From assembly GCA_023664945.1 (NCBI GenBank), contig JAMPER010000001.1, positions 484,279 through 548,278 on the forward strand: DNA of 64,000 nt, written 5' to 3'. The position numbers and the translations under genes were made by a program. This DNA comes from Alistipes senegalensis. GTDB taxonomy: Bacteria > Pseudomonadota > Gammaproteobacteria > Burkholderiales > Burkholderiaceae_D. A model generated the notes under the pieces. The model saw only the letters and a program-made list of their open reading frames with translations, was not told the DNA's origin and searched no databases. Shown piece by piece: positions 9,913 through 18,340 of the stretch (its first letter is position 1; the number at the start of each line of letters is the position of its first letter).

Positions 9913-12900
9913 GCTCGCGCGGCATCTAAAGCAGTTGGAGAAATCCGTTCCATCAAAGGCACTGTCAAGGCGGTTGACTCACAAGGCAATGAAAGGGTGC
10001 TTTCGGCAGGAGACAAGGTTTATGCAGATGAAACCATTTTGCCCGGCGGCGAAGGCACGGCGCTTATCAGTATGCCGGGCGGCGGTTTTGCCACGGTGGG
10101 CGGCAATGATATTCTTGTGCTGGCCAACCTGTCCGGCGTATCGAATGGCGAAAACGCCATGGCTCCCGACCAGATACAGGCGCTGATTGCCGCCGGGGCT
10201 GACCCCTCCGACATTACCGATGCCACGGCCGCAGGCGGCTATGAGGAAGCGGGCGAGCCAGGGGAAGGGCAGCATGATTTTGTGGTGGTTGACCAGCTGG
10301 CCGCGCGCGGCAACCTGACGCCGGGCTTTGAAACGGGCACCTTCGGCGACATTCCTCCCCGGCACTGGGAATATGACGGCCGGTATCTGGAGGTGCCGGA
10401 AGATACTGCCGAAATCCCACGGGATCCCGGCATTAATGTGCCAGACCCGAAAGACCCAGAGCCGGTTGACCCGAATAACCCTGCCCTGCCGCCTGATGTA
10501 ACGGATGGGACCGCGACTGTTTGGGAAAGCCAGCTGAAGGGCGGTTCGGCCAATGACAGCGCAGAGAACAAAGCCATCGTAAAAGGCTCATTTAACGTTG
10601 CCGTCAACGGCGAGACCACTATCCTGACCGTAGGAGGAGAAAGCATAGAGGTAGATGCCGTAGGCAACGCCATTTTGGATAAAGCTGTTACTGTTGACAC
10701 TGGTAAAGGCATATTGACCATTACCGGCGTAAATGGCGGCGTAGTGGACTACACCTATAAGTTGAAGGGTGCTATTGATGCTGACGACAAGACGAATCCG
10801 GGAGAATACACCGATGACATTAGCGTGAGCGTTTCGCGCCCGGGAGAAGTGCCGGCAGCAACGGATACGCTGACGATTACCATTATTGACGATGTGCCGG
10901 CGGCCAAAGCGGACGAAGCGACGCTGAAAGAGACCGCAGACCAGGTGGCAAAAGAAGTTTCCGGCAACGTGCTGGGAGGAGAAGGGGCAGGAGCAGGAGA
11001 TGTTGCAGATGTACGGGGCGCAGATGGCGCAAAGGTCGTTGGCGTCCAGGCAGGAGACACAGGCACAGACCAGGATGGCGGTGATCTGACGGTAACCGGC
11101 CAATATGGCACACTGACTTTACATGCCGATGGGAGCTATACCTATACCCTGAATGCGGATTCGGTTACCGAAGCCATGGACGGCAAGACAGATGTCTTTA
11201 CCTACACGATTAAAGACGGTGACGGTGACCTGTCGCATACCACGCTGACCATTAACCTGGAAAATACGGGGCCGGTGCCGACTGTACCGGTGAATCCGGA
11301 TGATCCGACAGATTCGCACAAGATTGTGCTGGAATTAAAAGACGCTGATACACGAGACGGAGGCACATCGGAAAGCGGAGAGGTTACCGCAGACCTTTTT
11401 GACGGGCCGCAAGACTTTGATAGCGTCAAATTTGCAGATGACATGGATTTGGACGCTATCCATGTTGAAGGCGCAGCAGAAGGAGAAAGCTTTAGCTGGA
11501 CGGTGAACGGCAATACCCTGACCGGCGAAGGGACGAGCGGCAGCATTGTTACGGTTACCTTGGGCGGTATAGACAAAGACGGCAATGTCACCATGTCTGC
11601 AACGATGGAAAACGCCGCGCATCATGCAGACGGGAAGGACGATATTACTATAACGGGTATTGCTGTTACGGGAACCGATGCCGGCGGCAGCTCGGCAACG
11701 AACAGCAATGTGACGATTACTATCGTTGATGATGCGCCGGATATTAGCGCCTCGGAGGGTGATGCTTCTACCGGCTTTGGGAATATCGTAGAGCATAATT
11801 TTGTTGTGGAAGGCGGCACTGTTTCAACTGAAGCGGCTTTTAAAGATGCAGGCTGGGATTCAATTAATCTCGACTCAACTGATAAGCATGTCCGCTTTGG
11901 CACCCACAATGGGTTGCTGATTTACGGTTCCTCTGTCGAGTACACCTATAGTGAAGGCAAAGTTGATTCTGTAACCGATACGACGGGTAAAAATACAGGC
12001 GACAGCAGCGGGCGCTATCTTTCCCTTTCCGAAGACGGGCTTTCTGTGGGAGGCTCCAGTTCTTACGGCGGGCAGAACGATATTGCTGCCGGTTCAGAGT
12101 CACAGTATGCAGAATCCCTGATTCTGGAAACGGCAAACCGCTCTGTTTCCTATGGTATTGAGCTGGAACTGGGCCGGTTTGATGAAGGCGATACTGCGGT
12201 TCTTACTTTTTGCCTTACGCCGCAAAACAATGACGACAATTTCCCGGTTCTCACGAAGGTTATTACCTGGGATACGCCTGGAATAACGATAGAAAACGGT
12301 ATTGCCAAGATTACAATCGAGGTTCCTGACGGCTTTAACAAACTCTTTTTGAGTGCGGGCGAATCGACTGCAACGGGTGATGAGGCAGGGTTTACTTTGC
12401 GGGGCATCAATTACAGCCATCCGTATTCGCAGCATGAAGGAACGGTTGATGTGAAGCCTGGTGCAGACGGCATGGCCGAGGGCAGCCTGACCTGGGATTG
12501 GAGCGGGGTGAAAGCCCTGCTGAATGACGGCATTAAGGTGACCGGTTCGCCAGGCGCAGGGGACTATACGGTAGCGTGGAAAGTGCCCGGTGAAAATGGA
12601 ACCTACATTGACGTTTCCTCACTTGACGGGCTGGCTGCCGGGACTACCCTGATAGCTGTTTTGCAGGGGAACAACACGAACGGCGCTGTTTCTCTTGATG
12701 GCAATCCCCTTCTGGAAGCGACACTGGGAGCAGACGGTAAATGGAATATCAAGCAGGTCTATAACTTTACCTTGCCAGATGGTTCTGACCCACAGCTGAA
12801 TTTTACTTTTAGTGTAACGGACAAAGACGGCGATACCGCAGAGACAGATAATGTGAACGTTACACTGAATTCTCCTGCTGTTGATGAACGTTTTGACAAT

Positions 12901-15474
12901 GTGGATGTCGGTAAGTGGCCTGGCGGCAGCAATGATGCCAATAATCACGTTGGCGATTTCCTGCAAGGGGGACAGAGCGGGCAAACAGGCAACGAATTCA
13001 ATGACCTCCTTTTTGGCCGCGGCGGCAATGACCTGTTGTTTGGCGACAACTTCCAGGATAAAGATGGCAACGCATTAACAGCGGCCGAAGCATTGAAGGA
13101 AGCTTTTGGAGAGGGGATTTTTGAAAAGATAGAGGGAGGATATGAAGGATTCCTCCAGCATGTAGCGAATGCCGATCCGGATACAAACAAGAGCAATATT
13201 CTTCATAAGGATATTAGCGCAATTTCTGATGCCCTGAAGGGTATGCTGAAAGATGGCACGCTTGACGATGCCCTTGCCAAACTGGAAGGGCTGCAAGCGC
13301 CGAAAGGCGGGGATGATGCGCTCTTTGGCGGCCTGGAAACGGATATCCTTTTCGGAGGGGGCGGCAACGATTACCTTATTGGCAATGGGCAATATTCAAC
13401 GGATGTTAAGGATAAACAACCGGATACGGATATCCTGATTGGCGGCAGCGGCAGCGATATTATTGTGTATGACGCGGCTGATGCCATTATCCGGGGCGGC
13501 AGCGGCATTGATGTGCTGCTGGTGGGCAAGGATGACCAGATTGACCTGACACAACAAGGCATAACCAGCCGGGTCAACGGGATGGAGGTGCTGATTCGTG
13601 CAAACCATACCAGCCAGGTTACCCAGCTGGGGATTACCAGCCTGGAAGCGTTGAAAAATTATGGCGTGACCATTGACAGTGATACGCATACCATGAGCCT
13701 GGATATGAGCAAGTGGACGGATAAGGGTGATGGCAAATATGAGTACAAGGACGGTTCCATTACGCTGGAGACAACGCTTTCCACCCCCGCTACGCTTGAT
13801 AAGGGTTCGACACTGGTCTTTACCGAAGCGGGTTACCATCTGACTCCCGGCAATGCAGAGGAAATGGCAAACGGGGGGAATGTTATTGGGAGAGAATCTG
13901 ACACGGATCCTAATTACGTTGCCGGCACCGCAGGCAATGATACTTTTACCGGGGGCAGTGCCGATGATGTCATTTATGGCGATGCCAGCGGTACGCCAAC
14001 TTACAGTACTACCGAGGGCGTAGCCGGCGATTTGGCAGATAGTATTGGCAAGATATCTGCTTCCACACCTTCACGTATTATTACCCAGCTGATAGAAGGA
14101 AAAGGCAGATGGGTATCGAGTACAGATAATCTCAGGATTAATGATTCCAACCAAAATATCATTGACCGGCTGGAAGCTTTTGATGATGCTGTTGATGGTA
14201 AAGACATCTATGGCAAGGGGAATGACAACCTGACCGGCGGGGCTGGCCAGGACGTTATCTTCGGTATGGGAGGCAATGATTACCTGGATGGCGGCGCGGG
14301 CAGGGATGTGCTTTCCGGCGGCAGCGGCAATGATATTCTGGTTTATGACCAAAATGATTATGTCGTTTACGGGGGCAAAGGCATCGACGTGCTGCTGGCA
14401 GGCAAGGATGACAAGCCGCTTGCGGATTTGCTCAAGCAGGATGGCAAAACGATTAACCAGGTTGTTGGCGGTGTGGAAGTGCTGCTCAGGACGACCAAGG
14501 ACGCTGATCCCAGGAAGATGGGTATTACCAGCCTTAACGACCTGGCGCTGATTGGCGTGGTAATTTCCGGGGATTTGCTGGCTTTGGACAAGACCTGGAC
14601 GCTTGGTGAGGATGGCAAATATACCAATAATGACGGCCTGGTGCTGGAAGTTGCCGGGTTGGACAAGCAGGTTCTTCCTGATGGAGTAGAAGGAACGGTT
14701 TTTGCCAGCGGAGATTACCACGGCAACCCGGCTGCGGATATTGCGGATCTTCTGGGCACGATAACCGGCACGCATGACAATGATATTTTGTTTGGCGCGA
14801 ATGACCAGCAGGCGCTGGCTGATACCCTGGCCGGGTTGAAGGATGTTAATGTTGCCATTAATGATGCCAACAGTATCCGGAACAACCCGGATGCTGTGGC
14901 GGAAGCGCTTGAACAGGAAGGGGTTTCTTCCGGCGAGGGTGATACGCTGATTGGCAACGGCGGTGACGACGTACTCTTTGGCGGCCAGGGTAATGATGTG
15001 CTGCTGGGCGGAGACGGCAACGATATGCTCTTTGGCGGCAGCGGAGACGATGTGCTGATAGGCGGCAAAGGCAGTGATACTATGACCGGCGGCGCTGGCA
15101 GCGATACATTCAAATGGCAGGAAGGCGACCTGGACAATGGTTCGGTTGACAAAATCCTGGACTTTACGCTGGGCGATACGAAAGACGGGGGCGATGTGCT
15201 GGATATTTCGGATTTGCTTTCCGGCAGGCCGGAGGGGCTGGAAGGCAAGGATCTGATTGATGGAGGATATCTGAATTTCACGGATATCAAACAAAATGAT
15301 GATGGCACGACAACGCTCACGATTACGGTTGATACGGATGGCAAAGGTGAAGCGGCCGGAAGTGTTGAGCTGGCGCAGGTGACGGTGAGCGGACTCGGCG
15401 ACTTGAGCGGCGCAGCTGACCCGGCGCAGGAAATCCTGAACCAGCTGGTGAACAACGACCAGATTACGTTCTGA
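9910..15474 (+). CDS. lapA: LapA-type RTX adhesin with LapG cleavage site
   Basis: This 1854-residue giant secreted protein is a type I secretion substrate expected to hold cells to surfaces. Residues 1-110 form an N-terminal retention module without a classical signal peptide, followed by TAAG at residues 106-109, the dialanine motif cut by LapG proteases. A Pro/Asp-rich linker follows, then cadherin/VCBS-like repeats (about 200-610), a jelly-roll or lectin-like region (about 613-840), another repeat, and six clusters of RTX GGxGxD calcium-binding nonapeptides between about 1030 and 1735. The end is a hydrophobic/acidic type I secretion signal. It is small for a LapA (5000 or more residues in pseudomonads). 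The matching exporter, receptor and protease are encoded at 17162-25266, and a strong terminator follows the gene. Confidence 0.92.
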   Translation: MARAASKAVGEIRSIKGTVKAVDSQGNERVLSAGDKVYADETILPGGEGTALISMPGGGFATVGGNDILVLANLSGVSNGENAMAPDQIQALIAAGADPSDITDATAAGGYEEAGEPGEGQHDFVVVDQLAARGNLTPGFETGTFGDIPPRHWEYDGRYLEVPEDTAEIPRDPGINVPDPKDPEPVDPNNPALPPDVTDGTATVWESQLKGGSANDSAENKAIVKGSFNVAVNGETTILTVGGESIEVDAVGNAILDKAVTVDTGKGILTITGVNGGVVDYTYKLKGAIDADDKTNPGEYTDDISVSVSRPGEVPAATDTLTITIIDDVPAAKADEATLKETADQVAKEVSGNVLGGEGAGAGDVADVRGADGAKVVGVQAGDTGTDQDGGDLTVTGQYGTLTLHADGSYTYTLNADSVTEAMDGKTDVFTYTIKDGDGDLSHTTLTINLENTGPVPTVPVNPDDPTDSHKIVLELKDADTRDGGTSESGEVTADLFDGPQDFDSVKFADDMDLDAIHVEGAAEGESFSWTVNGNTLTGEGTSGSIVTVTLGGIDKDGNVTMSATMENAAHHADGKDDITITGIAVTGTDAGGSSATNSNVTITIVDDAPDISASEGDASTGFGNIVEHNFVVEGGTVSTEAAFKDAGWDSINLDSTDKHVRFGTHNGLLIYGSSVEYTYSEGKVDSVTDTTGKNTGDSSGRYLSLSEDGLSVGGSSSYGGQNDIAAGSESQYAESLILETANRSVSYGIELELGRFDEGDTAVLTFCLTPQNNDDNFPVLTKVITWDTPGITIENGIAKITIEVPDGFNKLFLSAGESTATGDEAGFTLRGINYSHPYSQHEGTVDVKPGADGMAEGSLTWDWSGVKALLNDGIKVTGSPGAGDYTVAWKVPGENGTYIDVSSLDGLAAGTTLIAVLQGNNTNGAVSLDGNPLLEATLGADGKWNIKQVYNFTLPDGSDPQLNFTFSVTDKDGDTAETDNVNVTLNSPAVDERFDNVDVGKWPGGSNDANNHVGDFLQGGQSGQTGNEFNDLLFGRGGNDLLFGDNFQDKDGNALTAAEALKEAFGEGIFEKIEGGYEGFLQHVANADPDTNKSNILHKDISAISDALKGMLKDGTLDDALAKLEGLQAPKGGDDALFGGLETDILFGGGGNDYLIGNGQYSTDVKDKQPDTDILIGGSGSDIIVYDAADAIIRGGSGIDVLLVGKDDQIDLTQQGITSRVNGMEVLIRANHTSQVTQLGITSLEALKNYGVTIDSDTHTMSLDMSKWTDKGDGKYEYKDGSITLETTLSTPATLDKGSTLVFTEAGYHLTPGNAEEMANGGNVIGRESDTDPNYVAGTAGNDTFTGGSADDVIYGDASGTPTYSTTEGVAGDLADSIGKISASTPSRIITQLIEGKGRWVSSTDNLRINDSNQNIIDRLEAFDDAVDGKDIYGKGNDNLTGGAGQDVIFGMGGNDYLDGGAGRDVLSGGSGNDILVYDQNDYVVYGGKGIDVLLAGKDDKPLADLLKQDGKTINQVVGGVEVLLRTTKDADPRKMGITSLNDLALIGVVISGDLLALDKTWTLGEDGKYTNNDGLVLEVAGLDKQVLPDGVEGTVFASGDYHGNPAADIADLLGTITGTHDNDILFGANDQQALADTLAGLKDVNVAINDANSIRNNPDAVAEALEQEGVSSGEGDTLIGNGGDDVLFGGQGNDVLLGGDGNDMLFGGSGDDVLIGGKGSDTMTGGAGSDTFKWQEGDLDNGSVDKILDFTLGDTKDGGDVLDISDLLSGRPEGLEGKDLIDGGYLNFTDIKQNDDGTTTLTITVDTDGKGEAAGSVELAQVTVSGLGDLSGAADPAQEILNQLVNNDQITF

Positions 15475-15513
15475 TGCCTTTCTGTTAGACAGGCAGTTTG
15501 CCGGTAAAAAGCG

Positions 15514-15546
15514 CGTGCGGGGCTGCTTTGCCCCGCACGTTTTTTT
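15514..15546 (+). terminator. Rho-independent terminator of the adhesin gene
   Basis: CGTGCGGGG (15514-15522) pairs perfectly with CCCCGCACG (15531-15539) around an 8-base loop and is followed by seven T. It lies 40 bases after the adhesin stop codon. Confidence 0.93.
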
Positions 15547-15709
15547 ATGGTGCGCGGCTTATCCTGGGCGGCAAGGGGCGGGGCGAAAAGGGAACTGCGG
15601 TCAGGCAGGGGAAACGGCTGAATCCTGGATGCTCCAATCAGGGCTGGTATGCTTTCCATGGAAGAAGCGCCGGATTGCCGGGGCTTTTGCGGGAAAAGAC
15701 AGCGACATG

Positions 15710-15735
15710 AACCCCAAATCAGGCGGTTTGGGGTT
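15710..15735. repeat. Perfect inverted repeat between adhesin and hicB
   Basis: AACCCCAAA and TTTGGGGTT form a 9-base stem with an 8-base loop. No T-run follows on either strand, so it is not a convincing terminator. It lies between the convergent adhesin and hicB genes. The rest of the 289-base gap, apart from the adhesin terminator, shows nothing I can name. Confidence 0.45.
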
Positions 15736-15763
15736 GCCTGTTTTCAGGTAAACAGAAAAAGCG

Positions 15764-16081
15764 CTATAACATGGAGTTGATGTAGCGATTCAGGCTAACC
15801 CCGGACTCCTGTGCCTGGATGGCAAGCCGCCTATGTGTTTCCGGGGTGGTGCGAACCAGGAAATGCCCGGAGAATGAACGGAGGGACAACGGTACGGGAA
15901 TATCTTCTTTTTGTGCCGACATATCCTCAATTACTTCTTTTACCATATTAACGATGCCGGAAAGTGCAGCTGATTGTGTAGAGGCCAGCCATGAAAGTGA
16001 CGGGAATTCTGCACATAACCCAACAAATTCCCGGTCTTGTTCAGACCAAATAACCCGGTAGGTATATTTTTCTGCATCCAT
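15764..16081 (-). CDS. hicB: HicB-family antitoxin
   Basis: The 105-residue protein has the HicB N-terminal domain of degraded RNase H fold (YRVIWSEQDREFVGLCAEFP, then SLSWLASTQSAAL), followed by a C-terminal Arc/CopG ribbon-helix-helix (about residues 75-105, TTPETHRRLAIQAQESGVSL, then NRYI). HicB binds and blocks HicA and represses the operon. Its ATG overlaps the hicA stop codon (TAATG), so translation is coupled. The reading frame is intact although the toxin gene is interrupted. Confidence 0.88.
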   Translation of the reverse strand: MDAEKYTYRVIWSEQDREFVGLCAEFPSLSWLASTQSAALSGIVNMVKEVIEDMSAQKEDIPVPLSLRSFSGHFLVRTTPETHRRLAIQAQESGVSLNRYINSML

Positions 16082-16335
16082 TATTTTTCCCTTTCGCTTT
16101 CCTTGAGTTTTGCAATCGCGGCAAGCACAGCGGCAACCTGATAGCGCTTAGCCTTGCCGTGATCGTTCCGGATATTGATTCGGGGATCCCTTTACCAAGG
16201 CGTTTTATCTATTTTGTGACTGGTTCCCTGTTGCCTGGGTTTCCCGAAAAAATATTGGCAAATGGCATCCAGATCAGAAAACCGGACATTCTGTGGCGCA
16301 TTTTCCATTGCCTTTATCATTTTTTCGGGATTCAT
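16081..16335 (-). pseudogene. hicA: hicA toxin gene interrupted by an in-frame TAA
   Basis: Read from ATG 16335, the frame gives MNPEKMIKAMENAPQNVRFS and then DLDAICQYFFGKPRQQGTSH, reaching KTPW at codon 47. Codon 48 is TAA (16192-16194). The same frame continues RDPRINIRNDHGKAKRYQVA up to the stop that overlaps hicB. Both halves match the longer HicA variant (segments such as NVRF-DL, GSSH, TPW-GDPRINIQ-GKAK-YQV), and the catalytic His (GTSH) lies in the first half. No frameshift is needed, only the nonsense codon, so the full 84-residue mRNA interferase cannot be made without readthrough. Frame and positions were checked base by base. Confidence 0.82.
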
Positions 16336-16364
16336 GAAGCATCCTTTGAAACTTTTTATATTGG

Positions 16365-16378
16365 TATCAATATTGATA
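16365..16378. promoter_or_regulatory. Palindrome upstream of hicAB
   Basis: TATCAATATTGATA is a perfect 14-base palindrome about 30 bases upstream of the hicA start in an AT-rich stretch. It is a plausible HicB operator, with a related half-site TATCATTATCAAG just beyond. Binding is inferred from position and symmetry. Confidence 0.55.
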
Positions 16379-16513
16379 TCATTATCAAGAAATCTTCACT
16401 ATTTGACGATGTCCTTAAAAAAACTTTCCGTTCTTTCTCTGGAAGACATTGCGACCTGAATCCCAAACGTGCAGCCCGGCAAGGCGGCCAGCGTGGGCTT
16501 TGACTGAAAATAA

Positions 16514-16542
16514 TTGACAGTGCACAAATTGTAGATACAATT
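16514..16542 (+). promoter_or_regulatory. brnTA copy 2 promoter and operator
   Basis: TTGACA (16514-16519) and TACAAT (16536-16541) are 16 bases apart, a strong sigma-70 promoter. AATTGTA-GA-TACAATT (16527-16542) is a perfect inverted repeat covering the -10 box, the expected place for BrnA autorepression. The -10 box is identical to that of copy 1. Confidence 0.7.
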
Positions 16543-16549
16543 AAGTAGC

Positions 16550-16828
16550 ATGCAGATTACGTTTGACCCAAAAAAGAACCAGAAGAATATTGAAGAGCGC
16601 GGGCTGTCTTTTGAGCGTGTCATGGAAATCGACTTTCAAACAGCTGTCTTTCGCGAAGATACCAGAAAAGATTATGGAGAAACCAGAATCCGTCTGCTCG
16701 GCAAAATCGCAGAGAGAGTTCATGTTCTGGTTTTCACGATGCTCCCTGACGACACAATGAGGGTAATCAGTTTTCGCAAGGCAAACAAGAGGGAGGTTAA
16801 ATATTATGAAGAAGAAACCCGATCCTGA
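16550..16828 (+). CDS. brnT: BrnT-family ribonuclease toxin (copy 2)
   Basis: The 92-residue protein carries the BrnT signature FDPKKNQKNIEERGLSFERV, the DTRKDYGETRI segment, and the C-terminal MRVISFRKANKREVKYYEEE. It is a RelE-fold RNase paired with the antitoxin gene it overlaps by 23 bases. It is clearly related to copy 1 at 9172-9441 but diverged (for example KANKREVKYYE versus KANEREIKRLE). Both pairs lie on either side of the adhesin gene in outward orientations. Confidence 0.9.
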   Translation: MQITFDPKKNQKNIEERGLSFERVMEIDFQTAVFREDTRKDYGETRIRLLGKIAERVHVLVFTMLPDDTMRVISFRKANKREVKYYEEETRS

Positions 16829-17081
16829 GATGATTGACGATGAGAACCCTGAATGGACGAGAGAAGAGGTAAGAACCGCGATGCGGTTTTCTGACCTTCC
16901 TCTTGACTTGCAAAAGGTGTTAAAAAGCGGACGCGGCCAGCAGAAGGCACCGACAAAAGAGCAGATTACGATACGGCTCTCAAAGAATGTTTTAACGCAT
17001 TTCAGGGAAACCGGCAAAGGCTGGCAGACCCGGATTGACGAGGCGCTTCAGGAGATTGTGAAGCAGCGGGAGGCTGCGTAA
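16806..17081 (+). CDS. brnA: BrnA-family antitoxin (copy 2)
   Basis: The 91-residue protein has an acidic N-terminal part and a C-terminal ribbon-helix-helix (EQITIRLSKNVLTHFRETGK, then GWQTRIDEALQEI). It shares the exact TGKGWQTR motif with copy 1, while its N-terminal toxin-binding half differs, which may keep the two pairs specific. The start overlaps the end of brnT. It converges on lapC about 80 bases downstream. Confidence 0.88.
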   Translation: MKKKPDPEMIDDENPEWTREEVRTAMRFSDLPLDLQKVLKSGRGQQKAPTKEQITIRLSKNVLTHFRETGKGWQTRIDEALQEIVKQREAA

Positions 17082-17161
17082 GAGCAGAGGGGGAAATTTT
17101 CTGCCCTTTCCGAAAGGGCTCCGGCATTACTGTGCCATGTGGCATTGGCATGGCGGCGGCT

Positions 17162-18340
17162 TTACCGTTCGGTAAGTGCCGAGGTTTTGGCCTTGAAGAT
17201 GGGTTTCAGGAGGTAGTTCATGATGCTTTTGCTGCCGGTTTTGACGCTGGCGGTAACCATCATGCCCGGTATGATGGAAAGCGGTTTTTCTTCGGTGCCG
17301 AGGTGGTTTTTCTTTGTGCGGATATGGACGAGGTAGAAGCTTTCGCCTTTTTCGTTGGTGATGGAATCGGCGGTGATGTTTTCGACTTCGCCGTCCAGTC
17401 CGCCGTAGATGGAGAAGTCGTAGGCGGATACTTTGACGGTGGCGGGCTGGCCGACTTTGAGAAAGCCGACGTCGCTTGGGCGGACACGGGCTTCAATCAG
17501 GAGGTTGTCTTCTACCGGGACGATTTCCATGACGTTCATGCCGGGCTGGATGACGCCGCCAACGGTGTTGACGGCAATGGTTTTGATGATGCCGTCAACC
17601 GGGGAGCGGATGGTGGTGCGGTCTAACCGGTCTTTTGCCGCGGTATCGGTTGCGGCTGCGCCTTCGAGTTTGCTTTTTGCTTCATCGAGCTGGGACTGGA
17701 GGCGGGGGATGGCAAGGCGCGTTGCCTCGATTTCGCCGTGCAGGTCGGATACCTGCCGCTGAAGGCGGAGGATTTCAACTTCGGAGACGACGCCCTGGGC
17801 AAGGAGGGGGCGGGAGAGCTGGAGTTCTTTGTTGATGTAGGAGTAGCTTCGCCTGAGCTGTGCCAGGCGGGAGTTTTTTTCAACGAGTTCCTGTTCGCGC
17901 TGTTTGACCTGTTCTTCCATGACCTGGAGGCCGGCGCGGCTTTCTTCGGCGGAGGAGGCGAAGCGGGTTTCATCGAGTTTTAAGACGATCTGGTTTTTCT
18001 TGACGATTTCGCCGATATGGACGGGGATGGCGGAAACGATGCCGCCTTCGAGGTTCTGGATGACCTGGACGTGGCTGGAGGGGATGATTTTCCCTTCCGC
18101 GGTGGTGATTTCGTCAAGCTGGGAGAAGCAGGCCCAGATGAAGGCCAGGATGAAAAGAATGAGGGTGAAGCGGACGATGAGCAGGCTGGCCCTGGGCGGG
18201 TTGAGGAAGAAGGCGGACAGCCGCGCGGGCATGAAGGGGATGTCTTCACGTACCGGCGCGTTGGGGTCGTTTGGCGGCAGTATCCAGTTTTTGAAGCGTT
18301 CGGCCCATGCGGCCTTTTTGCTGTCAGTTTTTTGCGACAT
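17162..18340 (-). CDS. lapC: Type I secretion membrane fusion protein (LapC)
   Basis: The 392-residue HlyD-family adaptor links the inner-membrane ABC exporter to the outer-membrane TolC-like channel. A cytoplasmic N-terminus is followed by one membrane segment (about residues 53-75), a long periplasmic coiled-coil hairpin, and lipoyl and beta-barrel domains (for example RSPVDGIIKTIAVNTVGGVI). The ATG at 18340 is chosen for the GGAGGA seven bases upstream. An upstream start would add 18 residues. It overlaps the end of lapB by 17 bases, so the two are co-translated. Confidence 0.92.
   Translation of the reverse strand: MSQKTDSKKAAWAERFKNWILPPNDPNAPVREDIPFMPARLSAFFLNPPRASLLIVRFTLILFILAFIWACFSQLDEITTAEGKIIPSSHVQVIQNLEGGIVSAIPVHIGEIVKKNQIVLKLDETRFASSAEESRAGLQVMEEQVKQREQELVEKNSRLAQLRRSYSYINKELQLSRPLLAQGVVSEVEILRLQRQVSDLHGEIEATRLAIPRLQSQLDEAKSKLEGAAATDTAAKDRLDRTTIRSPVDGIIKTIAVNTVGGVIQPGMNVMEIVPVEDNLLIEARVRPSDVGFLKVGQPATVKVSAYDFSIYGGLDGEVENITADSITNEKGESFYLVHIRTKKNHLGTEEKPLSIIPGMMVTASVKTGSKSIMNYLLKPIFKAKTSALTER

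Noticed and set aside
14071-15294. 407-codon reading frame antisense to the RTX repeats
   Set aside because: Its composition follows the complementary strand of the glycine/aspartate repeats, and it has no plausible start context.
15710-15735. Second terminator after the adhesin gene
   Set aside because: The stem is perfect but no T-run follows on either strand, so it is listed only as a repeat.
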